From Aestuariispira insulae (GTDB lineage Bacteria > Pseudomonadota > Alphaproteobacteria > UBA8366 > Aestuariispiraceae): a stretch of 64,000 nucleotides of DNA. Location: positions 1 to 64,000 of the forward strand of contig NZ_QRDW01000010.1 in NCBI RefSeq assembly GCF_003385955.1, read 5' to 3'. Shown here one piece after another: positions 46,562 through 55,491 of the stretch. Under the pieces are notes generated by a model that worked only from the letters and a program-made list of their open reading frames with translations, did no database searches and had not been told where the DNA came from. Numbering within the stretch: position 1 is the first letter of the stretch; every line of letters begins with the position of its first letter. A program made the translations under genes and the position numbers.

Positions 46562-47745
46562 TGCAGATGACTATGCCGCAATGCCTGGTGGAAGCGACAC
46601 ACACACCCTATGCGGCTATTCATGTGATGATGGAAGACATCGCCTATGCGTTGAAAACCGCCGGGGTCGGGGTCACCCATTATCTGTTTCATCCCGAAAT
46701 GCAAACGGACCTTTATACCCTCCTGCTGAAGGAGCTGGCGGCCTTTGACGCGCCCAGAATACTGTTTGATATCAACGGCAAGACCAACCCGGCACAGCGT
46801 GCCACCCATGACGGCGGCCATCTGCTGGACCATCTCGGCATCCGCCAGATCACCTTCCTGGTCGATAATCCGATGCAGCATGTGGAGAATCTAAAGAAGG
46901 GGTCGGAAAACGGTATATTGCTCTATCTGGACCGGGACTTCGCGCCACTGCTCGACAGTTTGGACCTGCCTTATGAAACCCGGCTTTTCTTTCCCCATGG
47001 CGGGCCGGATATTCTGGCCAAGGCTCCGCCGTTGCCGGACCGGCCCATGGATCTTCTTTATGTGGGGAATATCTTTTGCCCGCCTGCTTTCCCTGACTGG
47101 CTGGCCGCTAACGGCATCGGCGACGAGATGATGGCGGGTGCCCTCGATCGGGCGGCGGAACGGGTATTGATGCAGTCTGACCCGATCCATGACGCGCTGT
47201 TAGGGGAATTGACCGAATGCGGGTTTGAGCTGGCCCTGGCGCAGCGGGCCGCCCTGAACACGGCCCTGGAGCATTTCGTGAATGGCAAATACCGCTGGGA
47301 GATGATCCATAACCTGCAGGAGGCTAACTTAACCGTTTGCGGGGATATTCATGCCGGTGCCCACCTGCCCAGTGATAAGATCCAGGTTTTGGGGCCGACA
47401 CTTTTTAGGACGTTCCTGGATCTTACCGCTCAATCTAAGTTCCTGCTGAACCCGGTTCCGGTATACCGGAACGGGGCGCATGAGCGGGTTTTTTACGGCA
47501 TGAACCGGGGCACGGTCATCTTGAACAGCCATTCCCGGTATCTGGAGCCTGAGGCGGAACAGGGCCTTGGGGTTGCCATGATACCCAACGATTTCCGCAA
47601 TCTCGGTGAATGGTACCAGGACCAGCTGGCGGCTATTCCGGCTTTTGAGGATAGACGCGAGGACACCCTCGGACATTTCCTGGACCATCACAGCTGGAGT
47701 AAGAGACTTGAGCCCGTATTGGCAGCCGCCGGGCTGACCGATTAA
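46552..47745 (+). CDS. CgeB-like glycosyltransferase
   Basis: 397 residues, cytosolic. The second half shows FVNGKYRWEMIHNLQEANLT with GDIHAG, then ILGPT-like and FLLNPVPVYRNGAHERVFYG. This is the pattern of spore-maturation (CgeB)/Glyco_trans_1_2 proteins, where a tip motif ending in HERVF/ER precedes the C-terminal helix. The first half (about 1-200) is less conserved. Start either ATG 46552 or ATG 46567, the latter behind GGGGGTG. Convergent, 4-base overlap with GSCFA. Confidence 0.7.
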   Translation: MGVMQMTMPQCLVEATHTPYAAIHVMMEDIAYALKTAGVGVTHYLFHPEMQTDLYTLLLKELAAFDAPRILFDINGKTNPAQRATHDGGHLLDHLGIRQITFLVDNPMQHVENLKKGSENGILLYLDRDFAPLLDSLDLPYETRLFFPHGGPDILAKAPPLPDRPMDLLYVGNIFCPPAFPDWLAANGIGDEMMAGALDRAAERVLMQSDPIHDALLGELTECGFELALAQRAALNTALEHFVNGKYRWEMIHNLQEANLTVCGDIHAGAHLPSDKIQVLGPTLFRTFLDLTAQSKFLLNPVPVYRNGAHERVFYGMNRGTVILNSHSRYLEPEAEQGLGVAMIPNDFRNLGEWYQDQLAAIPAFEDRREDTLGHFLDHHSWSKRLEPVLAAAGLTD

Positions 47746-49022
47746 GCGCCGATAACAAACATCTGATTAAACATTTCCATGACCCGGTCCACCGCCTCCC
47801 TGGTCACATGGCGGCGATCCCCGGTCCATGGTGCCTCCAGACAGGCGGTGATCAACTCATAGCTGGGGAAATAGAAACAATCCTTGTTGCGGGCGACGAC
47901 TTCTTCCACTGCAACCCGCAAAACCGCCTTGGAATGGCTGTTGGCTGAGACCACGTGATGATCTTGCGCCCGCCAGGTGGCCAGGAACGGAATGGGCGAG
48001 AGGCTGATGATGAACTTAATATCCCGGTTATGATGCCGCACGATATCAATGAAACGCTGCAGGGCCGTGATATTTTCCTCAACCGTCAGGACCCTGGGTT
48101 TGGCCATCACCTGGGCGGCCCAGCCCCGCGGATTGCGTGAAAAATAGGTGCCGTCATCCAGAAACTGCCAGCATTCGTTCAGGCCCGGCGTGATCGTGAA
48201 CACTTTACATTCCTCCAGCGCCCGCCTCACCGCAGGAATATGGCGTTTCAGATCCGCCAGATAACTTTCCGGATCGGCGAAAAACACCCCTTCACGATAG
48301 GGATCTGAGAAAAACTTCTGGCCGCCAGGCCCATCTTCCCGGATCAGCTTTTTTCCAAAATCCCGCTCGCCAAACGCTCGTTCCGCCAGTTGGGCAAAGC
48401 TTGGTGCATTGAACAGCAAGCCCCAATGGGCGCAGAAATCGACCAGTTCACCGCCTTCACGGCCTACATCGGCCCAAACGCCGTCACTGCCATCGGGCAC
48501 CGGTTCGGTCACCACATAATTATAACCTTTACGCTGCATGGCATGGCTAAGCTCAAAGGCAAAGCAACTGCCCGCGGTGCCAAGCGGGGTATCTTTTTCC
48601 AGGATCGGATGGCGATGCACGAACGGCAGGATGTCACGCAGGTCCATTCCGCCATCGCGTTCGGGATTGGGCCAAAACACCGCATGGCTATCTGGTTTAT
48701 TGCCTTTGTGATAGACCTGGGTAACCCACTGGGAATGCTGAATGAAAAGCTGTAGTGATCGTTCATGCGCCTGGGCGCGGGTCGCCATTTCCTTATCCCC
48801 GGAGGCTTTCAGCGCGTCAATAAATTGCTGGCAGAGACCGAGGATATCAGAAGATCCCTGGATTGAGAGATCCGCTTTCTCAATCTGCTCCAGCACCAAA
48901 CCGGTAAACCCTTCATCCCGGAAAATACAGTCCAGGAAAGCCCGTTGCGTGGCCCGGTCGGCCCAGCCCGACCGTCCGCCCCAGATGATCACTGATTCCT
49001 CTGTCATTTCCGGTCCATCCAT
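47742..49022 (-). CDS. GSCFA-domain protein
   Basis: 426 residues. It carries the eponymous GSCFAFELSHAMQRKGYN near residue 150, then NECWQFLDDGTYFSRNPRGW and an SGNH-like tail (ISLSPIPFLATW). GSCFA proteins are related to SGNH/GDSL esterases and are often found near glycan genes; none has a firmly known substrate. The N-terminal 130 residues are helical and unlike the core. ATG start behind GGAGAACCCC. Probably the second gene after the 83-residue gene. Confidence 0.85.
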   Translation of the reverse strand: MDGPEMTEESVIIWGGRSGWADRATQRAFLDCIFRDEGFTGLVLEQIEKADLSIQGSSDILGLCQQFIDALKASGDKEMATRAQAHERSLQLFIQHSQWVTQVYHKGNKPDSHAVFWPNPERDGGMDLRDILPFVHRHPILEKDTPLGTAGSCFAFELSHAMQRKGYNYVVTEPVPDGSDGVWADVGREGGELVDFCAHWGLLFNAPSFAQLAERAFGERDFGKKLIREDGPGGQKFFSDPYREGVFFADPESYLADLKRHIPAVRRALEECKVFTITPGLNECWQFLDDGTYFSRNPRGWAAQVMAKPRVLTVEENITALQRFIDIVRHHNRDIKFIISLSPIPFLATWRAQDHHVVSANSHSKAVLRVAVEEVVARNKDCFYFPSYELITACLEAPWTGDRRHVTREAVDRVMEMFNQMFVIGA

Positions 49023-49051
49023 GGGGTTCTCCTGCCCAGTCGAAGCGGGCT

Positions 49052-49303
49052 TTATTTATCGGCTGCTCCGACCATCACCGCGTATAGTTTGGAAACCACT
49101 TCGGAAGGTTTGTAACGCCCTGTGGTCAGGGCCTCGCGGCCGGCTTCCACCTGCGCCTCGGTCGCTTCCGCCTCGACAATGACAAATCCCTTTGCCCGGA
49201 TCGCCTGCAAAACTGCGTCCGCCTGTTTCGAATAGTTTTCGTTGAACCAGGAACTGTCCGCATCCTTGATCGCTTTCGCGATCGCTTTTTTTAGTTTCTG
49301 CAT
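49052..49303 (-). CDS. Small hypothetical protein upstream of GSCFA
   Basis: 83 residues, mostly helical, Ala/Glu/Lys-rich, no Cys, no membrane segment. It reads away from the methylmalonyl-CoA mutase promoter region and stops 29 bases before the GSCFA ATG, so an operon is likely. Not recognised. The coding-like composition and ATG start are the only support besides position; the ribosome site (ACAGGT) is weak. Confidence 0.6.
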   Translation of the reverse strand: MQKLKKAIAKAIKDADSSWFNENYSKQADAVLQAIRAKGFVIVEAEATEAQVEAGREALTTGRYKPSEVVSKLYAVMVGAADK

Positions 49304-49525
49304 ACCTGTTTTTTTACGCCTCCCGATTGATCCCCCATCATCATACAGTGCTTCGCCTCTGCATAGCTTTTTAAAATATGGTAATCTGTCAGTATCTTAG
49401 CGCAAGTAGATTTCCACCATACGCTACCGTATGGACAAATGACATGACTGCGCATAAACTGCGCGCCGTAACAGGGTATCCGGCAAACCGGATGAAAACT
49501 GCGTATCGAATATGGATCGGAATCG
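49304..49525. promoter_or_regulatory. Divergent region with palindromic operator candidate
   Basis: A perfect dyad CCATACG-CTAC-CGTATGG lies at 49417-49434, about 92 bases before the methylmalonyl-CoA mutase ATG. TetR-type repressors often bind sites of this form. The region must contain promoters for the mutase and probably the small gene on the other side. Confidence 0.55.
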
Positions 49526-51685
49526 ATGACGGATAAGAACCCCCTTCAGGATTGGCAAGATCTGGCTGCCAAGGAATTGCGCGGCGCAAATGCTGAGACT
49601 TTGGTCTGGCAAACACCCGAGGGCATTCCCGTCAAACCGCTCTATACCGCGGCAGATCTGGAAGGCCTGCCCCATTTGAGCGGCAATAACCTACCGGGTT
49701 TCTTCCCCTTCGTACGTGGTCCGCGCGCCACCATGTATACAGGCCGCCCCTGGACGGTGAGGCAATATGCCGGATTCTCCACCGCCGAAGCCTCCAATGC
49801 TTTTTACCGGCGTAATTTGGCGGCAGGCCAGAAGGGCCTGTCGGTTGCTTTCGATCTGGCCACTCATCGGGGTTATGATTCCGACCATCCCCGTGTGGTC
49901 GGCGATGTGGGCAAGGCCGGTGTCGCCATCGACAGCGTTGAGGATATGAAGATCCTGTTCGATGGCATCCCCTTGGATGAGATGTCGGTCTCCATGACCA
50001 TGAATGGTGCAGTGCTGCCGGTCATGGCGGGCTATATCGTCGCCGCCGAAGAACAGGGTGTCACCCCGGACCAGCTTTCAGGTACGATCCAAAATGACAT
50101 CCTCAAGGAATTCATGGTGCGGAACACCTATATCTATCCGCCCGAACCTTCCATGCGGATTGTATCCGACATTATTGGTTACACTGCCGAACATATGCCG
50201 CGCTTCAACTCCATTTCCATTTCCGGCTATCACATGCAGGAAGCGGGCGCGACCCAGGTCCAGGAACTGGCCTTCACCATCGCCGACGGCCTGGAATATG
50301 TTCGCGCCGCCAAGGCAAAAGGGCTGGATGTGGACAAATTCGCGCCGCGGCTTTCCTTCTTCTTTGCCATTGGCATGAATTTCTTCATGGAAGTGGCCAA
50401 GCTGCGTGCCGCCCGTTATCTCTGGGCGACCCTGATGGAAAAACATTTTGCCCCCAAAGACCCGCGCTCGCTCATACTGCGCACCCATTGCCAAACTTCG
50501 GGCGTCAGCCTGACCGAACAGGATCCCTATAACAATGTGATCCGCACTACGGTTGAAGCCATGGCGGCAGCCCTTGGCGGCACCCAGTCGCTGCATACCA
50601 ATGCTCTCGATGAGGCCGTTGCCCTGCCAACTGATTTTTCTGCCCGCATAGCCCGTAACACACAGTTGGTGTTGCAGGAAGAGACCGGCATCACCAACAC
50701 GGTCGACCCGCTGGCCGGATCCTATTATGTGGAGAACCTGACAGCCCAGCTGATCGAGGAAGCCAGTAAACTGATCGATGAGGTCGAGGAAATGGGCGGC
50801 ATGACCAAGGCGGTGGCCGCCGGCATGCCGAAACTGAAAATCGAAGAAAGTGCCGCACGACGCCAGGCCCGCATTGACCGGGGCGAAGAAGTGATTGTCG
50901 GTGTCAATAAATACCGTCTGGAAAAAGAGGATGAGATCGAGATTCTCGAAGTCGACAACACGGCGGTGCGCGAATCCCAGATCAAGCGTCTCAACGATAT
51001 CCGGGACACCCGTGATCAGGCTGCCTGCGATGCCGCGCTGGAATCGCTGCGCGCCTCGGCCGAGAGCGGCGAGGGCAACCTGTTGGATCTATGTGTGAAA
51101 GCGGCGCGCGCCCGTGCCACTGTTGGGGAGATGTCGGAAGCCATGGAACGAGTCTTTACCCGCCACCGGGCAGAAACCATGTCCATCAGCGGGGTTTATG
51201 CCGCCGCCTACGAAGGGGACGCCGGTTTTGAAAAAATCTGTTCCGACGTGAATGCCTTTGCCGAAAGGCAGGGCCGCCGGCCGCGCATGCTGGTGGTGAA
51301 AATGGGCCAGGACGGTCATGATCGCGGGGCCAAAATCATCGCCACCGCCTTTGCCGATATCGGATTTGATGTGGATATCGGGCCTTTGTTCCAAACCCCG
51401 GAAGAGGCCGCCCGACAAGCGATTGAAGCAGATGTCCACGTGATCGGGGTCTCTTCCCAGGTGGCCGGTCATAAAACCCTGGTGCCAAAACTGATTGAGT
51501 CCCTGAAGGCAGAGGGTGCCGGGGATATTCTGGTAATCTGCGGCGGCGTGATCCCTTCCCAGGATTATGATTACCTGAAGCAAGCAGGCGTCGCCGGTAT
51601 TTATGGCCCCGGGACCAACATCCCCGCGGCCGCCGCCGAGATATTGGCAATGATCAATGACGGGACAGCCGCCGCTGCCGAGTAA
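49526..51685 (+). CDS. scpA: Methylmalonyl-CoA mutase
   Basis: The 719-residue B12 enzyme interconverts methylmalonyl-CoA and succinyl-CoA, a step in propionate use. The substrate barrel covers about 1-560 ([34 protein letters not shown]). The C-terminal cobalamin domain has the axial-ligand His598 in [10 protein letters not shown]. It is the one-chain catalytic form. No small subunit, MeaB or epimerase gene is adjacent. ATG start, weak ribosome site. Confidence 0.97.
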   Translation: MTDKNPLQDWQDLAAKELRGANAETLVWQTPEGIPVKPLYTAADLEGLPHLSGNNLPGFFPFVRGPRATMYTGRPWTVRQYAGFSTAEASNAFYRRNLAAGQKGLSVAFDLATHRGYDSDHPRVVGDVGKAGVAIDSVEDMKILFDGIPLDEMSVSMTMNGAVLPVMAGYIVAAEEQGVTPDQLSGTIQNDILKEFMVRNTYIYPPEPSMRIVSDIIGYTAEHMPRFNSISISGYHMQEAGATQVQELAFTIADGLEYVRAAKAKGLDVDKFAPRLSFFFAIGMNFFMEVAKLRAARYLWATLMEKHFAPKDPRSLILRTHCQTSGVSLTEQDPYNNVIRTTVEAMAAALGGTQSLHTNALDEAVALPTDFSARIARNTQLVLQEETGITNTVDPLAGSYYVENLTAQLIEEASKLIDEVEEMGGMTKAVAAGMPKLKIEESAARRQARIDRGEEVIVGVNKYRLEKEDEIEILEVDNTAVRESQIKRLNDIRDTRDQAACDAALESLRASAESGEGNLLDLCVKAARARATVGEMSEAMERVFTRHRAETMSISGVYAAAYEGDAGFEKICSDVNAFAERQGRRPRMLVVKMGQDGHDRGAKIIATAFADIGFDVDIGPLFQTPEEAARQAIEADVHVIGVSSQVAGHKTLVPKLIESLKAEGAGDILVICGGVIPSQDYDYLKQAGVAGIYGPGTNIPAAAAEILAMINDGTAAAAE

Positions 51686-51705
51686 TCCCCAGGCCGGTCG
51701 TGGAA

Positions 51706-52065
51706 TTACTGTTCCACCCGTTTCGACAGATCCTTGATGCGCTGGGTGAGATAAGTCACCCAGTAACGCATGAATTCATCTACCCCATCCAGCTGTCGCT
51801 CGATATCCTCGGGCCGGACAATCACCACTTCGCATTGTTCAAGCGCAATAGCGGTCGCGCTGCGCGGGGACCCGTCCAATAGGGCCAGTTCCCCAAACAG
51901 CTGGTTGGGCATAACTGTGGTCAGCAACACCACCTCGCCCTCCTTTGTCGTCGTGATCCGCACCTTGCCCGATTTCAGCAAATAGGCCTTATTGCCGACA
52001 TCGCCTTCATGAAAAATCACGCTGTTCGCCGGGATGATTTTTCGGTTCATTACAGGTTTTGCCAT
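51706..52065 (-). CDS. Stand-alone cyclic-nucleotide-binding protein
   Basis: About 119 residues, only a cNMP-binding barrel (NSVIFHEGDVGNKAYLLKSG; LFGELALLDGSPRSATAIAL with the phosphate-binding pattern FGE...RSATA). No DNA-binding domain follows. It would bind cAMP or cGMP. Divergent from the class III cyclase at 52182 with a 117-bp gap; the pair may form a small signalling unit. Starts at ATG 52065 or the preceding TTG. Confidence 0.88.
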   Translation of the reverse strand: MAKPVMNRKIIPANSVIFHEGDVGNKAYLLKSGKVRITTTKEGEVVLLTTVMPNQLFGELALLDGSPRSATAIALEQCEVVIVRPEDIERQLDGVDEFMRYWVTYLTQRIKDLSKRVEQ

Positions 52066-52181
52066 CAATGCCGCCTTCCGGTCTCGCCGCTGCCTGTCTG
52101 TGCTAGCATATGATAATATTGTATCTTTTGGTGAAACAGGGATAATTTTTCATATCCGGTGAATTCGAGGGATAGGAAGCC

Positions 52182-53855
52182 ATGCGCCTGAATATCGCCC
52201 ATAAGATCTTCGGCATTGCCGTGGTAATCCTGGTCTTGATGATCTGCGTTGCCGTGCTATCCGGTCGCCTGACGGCGCGGATCAGCGCCGAATTGAACAA
52301 TATCGCTTACAAGCAGTTGCCGCTTTCCAATGAAATTGGCGAATTGAACGTGCGTATCCTGGAACAGGGGCTGTTGATCCAGCGCCTGTTTGCCCTGCCC
52401 GGGGATCCGGCTGACTCCCTTGACCGGATTAAGGAATTGGGCGCCGAGATTGATCACGACTTCAAAGAGAATTTCGAGTTGTTCGAACGCGAGGAGCAAA
52501 GCGCCAATCCCCCGCCCGGCATTTTTGAGCTGCACAAGGCCCTGAAACGGGTTGAAGGCGAATATCGCAAGCTGCAACGGGACGGGCTGGAGCTGGTGCG
52601 GCTGCATGCCAACAAGGATTCGGAACGTTTCCATGCCTTGCTGGTGGATTTCAACCAGGAACAAAATGCCGTTGACCAGGAAGTGGCCGCGCTTCGGGAA
52701 TATATGGAGAAAATTGCCGAAGATGCGGTCAAACGGTCAGATCGGGATGAAAGGTTCCTGCTCTATTTCAACAGCGGCCTCACCGGATTGGCAGTGATCC
52801 TGGGGATCGGCTTTTCCTCTCTGGTCACTTATATCCTGGTCCGGAATGTCCGGATACTCGTGCGCGCCGCCGAAGCGGTTGAAGAAGGCAACCTGGATAC
52901 CGAGGTCCCGCCGCTTTCCCGCGATGAAATCGGCCGGCTGGGCCTTTCCTTCAACGATATGGTCGACGGTTTGCGGCTGAAGGAACGGATCAAGGACATG
53001 TTCGGAAAATATATGGATCCACGCATTGTTTCCAGGCTTCTGGAAAATCCGGAATTCGCACGCATGGGCGGCACGCGCCAGGAAATGACGGTTATGTTCA
53101 TTGACCTGAAAGGCTATACCACCTTGTCGGAAAATCTGGAGCCGCCAGAGCTTTTGGATGTAATCAACCTGTTCCTGTCCAGCATGACCCAAGCGGTTTC
53201 CAACCGAAATGGCGTGATCAACGATTTCCTGGGCGATGCGGTCATGGCGTTCTGGGGGCCGCCTTTCACAAAGCCGGACGAACATGCAGCCCTTGCCTGT
53301 GACGCCGCCAGGGATGCCATCCTTCAATTCCAGTCATTCCGGGACCAGGTTCGGGAAAAACTGGGCGCGCGTGCCGATCATCTGGATCTCGACATGCGGA
53401 TCGGCATTTCAACGGGCGAGATGATTGCCGGTAATATCGGCTCGCTTGCCAGCAAGAAATATTCCGTGATCGGTGACCCGGTCAATCTGGGCGCGCGTTT
53501 GGAAGGAGCCAACAAGGTTTACGGCACCCGGATCATGGCGAGCAATCGCACCCGGGAACTGGCTTTGGATCGCTTCAAGGGCCGGGAACTGGACTTGATC
53601 AAGGTAAAGGGGAAATCGGCCCCGACCCGTGTTTACGAACTGTTTGAGCCGGATCTCCTGCGCCCGGATCTCAGTCATGCGCTGGCCGCTTACCGCCGCC
53701 AGGACTGGACCGGTGCCAACGCCGCGTTTGAGCAGGTTCTGGCACAAGATCCAGACGACCCGGTGGCTCAGGTTTTCCTATTCAGGACTGCACAACTGCA
53801 AGCAAAACCGCCAGAGGCAGACTGGGATGGTGTTTGGGAATTGCAGGAGAAATAA
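52182..53855 (+). CDS. Membrane class III adenylate/guanylate cyclase
   Basis: 557 residues. TM1 at about 7-28, a periplasmic helical sensor of about 150 residues, TM2 near 195-215, then HAMP (about 216-270). The catalytic domain (about 300-480) has VMFIDLKGYT with the metal-binding Asp and GDAVMAFWG. The C-terminus (about 490-557) looks like a single TPR-like helix pair (ALAAYRRQDWTGANAAFEQV). It makes cAMP or cGMP. ATG start. The neighbouring cNMP-binding gene suggests a local output. Confidence 0.93.
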   Translation: MRLNIAHKIFGIAVVILVLMICVAVLSGRLTARISAELNNIAYKQLPLSNEIGELNVRILEQGLLIQRLFALPGDPADSLDRIKELGAEIDHDFKENFELFEREEQSANPPPGIFELHKALKRVEGEYRKLQRDGLELVRLHANKDSERFHALLVDFNQEQNAVDQEVAALREYMEKIAEDAVKRSDRDERFLLYFNSGLTGLAVILGIGFSSLVTYILVRNVRILVRAAEAVEEGNLDTEVPPLSRDEIGRLGLSFNDMVDGLRLKERIKDMFGKYMDPRIVSRLLENPEFARMGGTRQEMTVMFIDLKGYTTLSENLEPPELLDVINLFLSSMTQAVSNRNGVINDFLGDAVMAFWGPPFTKPDEHAALACDAARDAILQFQSFRDQVREKLGARADHLDLDMRIGISTGEMIAGNIGSLASKKYSVIGDPVNLGARLEGANKVYGTRIMASNRTRELALDRFKGRELDLIKVKGKSAPTRVYELFEPDLLRPDLSHALAAYRRQDWTGANAAFEQVLAQDPDDPVAQVFLFRTAQLQAKPPEADWDGVWELQEK

Positions 53856-53861
53856 CCTTTG

Positions 53862-54356
53862 CTACAGCACTTTCGCCATTAAAACTTCGTCAATCAGGCG
53901 ATCGCCCACTTTCAGGGCTGCCGGTTCACGGCCATAGGCCTCAAAACCAAGGCTTTCATAGAGCCCTTTTGCAGCCTCATTCTCTGCCGTGACAGTCAGA
54001 TAAAGATGACTAACCCCCATTGCGCCGGCTTGCTCCATCAGGCCATTCATCAGGATCCGGGAGAGGCCGCGCCCTCTTGCATGTGGGCTGACATAAACAC
54101 CGAATATACTGGCCTTGTGCCGGCATTTTTTCTTTTCCTGGCGCATCAGGATGCCCGATGCAATCAAGTCATCCAGCTCCCAATAGCCAAGCGTGAGCCA
54201 ATCTGCGCCCGGGCTGAGACGCCGGATGAAGAAATCGAGCGGTTTCCTGGCTTCTTCCGCATAATCGGCTCCAAAGGCCTGCGGCTCATCTTTGCGCGCC
54301 CTCAGGCGGTTGCGCCGGTAAATAGCTGCATCAGCAGGGGTGAGTGGCCTCAGCAT
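53862..54356 (-). CDS. GNAT-family acetyltransferase
   Basis: 164 residues. The acetyl-CoA motif A is HARGRGLSRILMNGLMEQA; the late block SHLYLTVTAENEAAKGLYESL and LGFEAYGREP complete the fold. Substrate unknown. ATG start only 6 bases after the stop of the oxygenase gene, so co-transcribed with it. Confidence 0.92.
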   Translation of the reverse strand: MLRPLTPADAAIYRRNRLRARKDEPQAFGADYAEEARKPLDFFIRRLSPGADWLTLGYWELDDLIASGILMRQEKKKCRHKASIFGVYVSPHARGRGLSRILMNGLMEQAGAMGVSHLYLTVTAENEAAKGLYESLGFEAYGREPAALKVGDRLIDEVLMAKVL

Positions 54357-54362
54357 CCCGGA

Positions 54363-55415
54363 TCAGCCCTTAAAGGTGCCGCCGCGCTGGCGGATCATCT
54401 GCATCTCCGGTTCACCGAAGATAAAGGCCAGCAGGACAAAGCGTTCACCCGCGGATACAGGCAACACTTCATGCAGCATGGAACAGCTGAAAACCGCTGC
54501 CTCCCCGGCGCGGGGCTTGATCGGAGCATGGGTGTATTCGGGAAAGCGCAGTTGGCCGCCGTCATAATCCTCATTCAAACATAATGTCATGGCAAAACGC
54601 CGATGGGCGGCGGCTTTGCTCAGATTATCCCGATGCGGGCGGAAATGGCCCGAGCTTTCGCCATCATAGCGGCAGATCTTCAATTCCTCGAAATAGCGCA
54701 AATCATTGGCCAGCGCCTTGGCCACTTCCGGAAACACCCGGCGCGAAAGGATGTGGATCAATTCCTGCTGGATCTTCGGATCAGAGATTCCGTGATCCCG
54801 GCGCACTTTCACATTGGCATCCTGCACTTCAACATAAGTCCCGCCCTGATTGGCATAATGGCCCGACTGCCGGTTATCGGTCGCCCAGAGGTCGATCAAT
54901 TTTTGGCACCAATCCGGATCCAGAACCCGCGGAATCGTCAGGACAGGTGGAAATCCGGTTTGCAGGCTGGTCATACTGCCTCCAACCAACGCCTGGACCT
55001 GATGGGCCAGATCCTTGGCATTGAGCGGCATGTCCGCCAGCAGCCTGGAATTGGGATCCGTGACATAAAGCTGCGGTGCGCTGCCCGACATGCCAAGCCG
55101 CGCTTCCGCCTCGCCGTCCTGATCAATGCCCAGTTTCAAGGTTGGATGGGCTGTTTCCAGATCCGCCAGCTTCTCAAATTCGGATTCGTTGCGCACCAGC
55201 GCAAAGACCTGGGCGTCCGGAATCACCAGCAATTCTTCCAACCTGGCACGAAATTCCTTGAGCTTGCTAGATCGTTTGAAGGCCAGCAGGGTCGGCAGCC
55301 CGATCACATCCACATAATAATGCATCATGGTCCGGCCCGGCCGGTGACCGCCAAAATCAAGCACCCGGTCACCGGGCAGAGGTTTAGGTAAAACGGGTTG
55401 AGCGGATTTGGCCAT
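54363..55415 (-). CDS. 2OG-Fe(II) oxygenase with N-terminal redoxin-like domain
   Basis: 350 residues. The C-terminal half is a prolyl-4-hydroxylase-type oxygenase: iron ligands His261 and Asp263 in FRPHRDN, His315 in MLHEV and the oxoglutarate-binding Arg325 in GERF. The first 150 residues follow a peroxiredoxin/thioredoxin-like pattern (PGDRVLDFGG; QLYVTDPNSRLLADMP) but contain no cysteine at all before residue 170, so no peroxidase or thiol chemistry there. A substrate-protein hydroxylase is possible. ATG start; followed by the GNAT gene. Confidence 0.88.
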   Translation of the reverse strand: MAKSAQPVLPKPLPGDRVLDFGGHRPGRTMMHYYVDVIGLPTLLAFKRSSKLKEFRARLEELLVIPDAQVFALVRNESEFEKLADLETAHPTLKLGIDQDGEAEARLGMSGSAPQLYVTDPNSRLLADMPLNAKDLAHQVQALVGGSMTSLQTGFPPVLTIPRVLDPDWCQKLIDLWATDNRQSGHYANQGGTYVEVQDANVKVRRDHGISDPKIQQELIHILSRRVFPEVAKALANDLRYFEELKICRYDGESSGHFRPHRDNLSKAAAHRRFAMTLCLNEDYDGGQLRFPEYTHAPIKPRAGEAAVFSCSMLHEVLPVSAGERFVLLAFIFGEPEMQMIRQRGGTFKG

Positions 55416-55491
55416 ATCTTTTCACTATTCGGATGATCGCAATCTCATGCGCAGAGACTAGAGAAAGCCGCATGCCCCAGCAAGAAGATGG

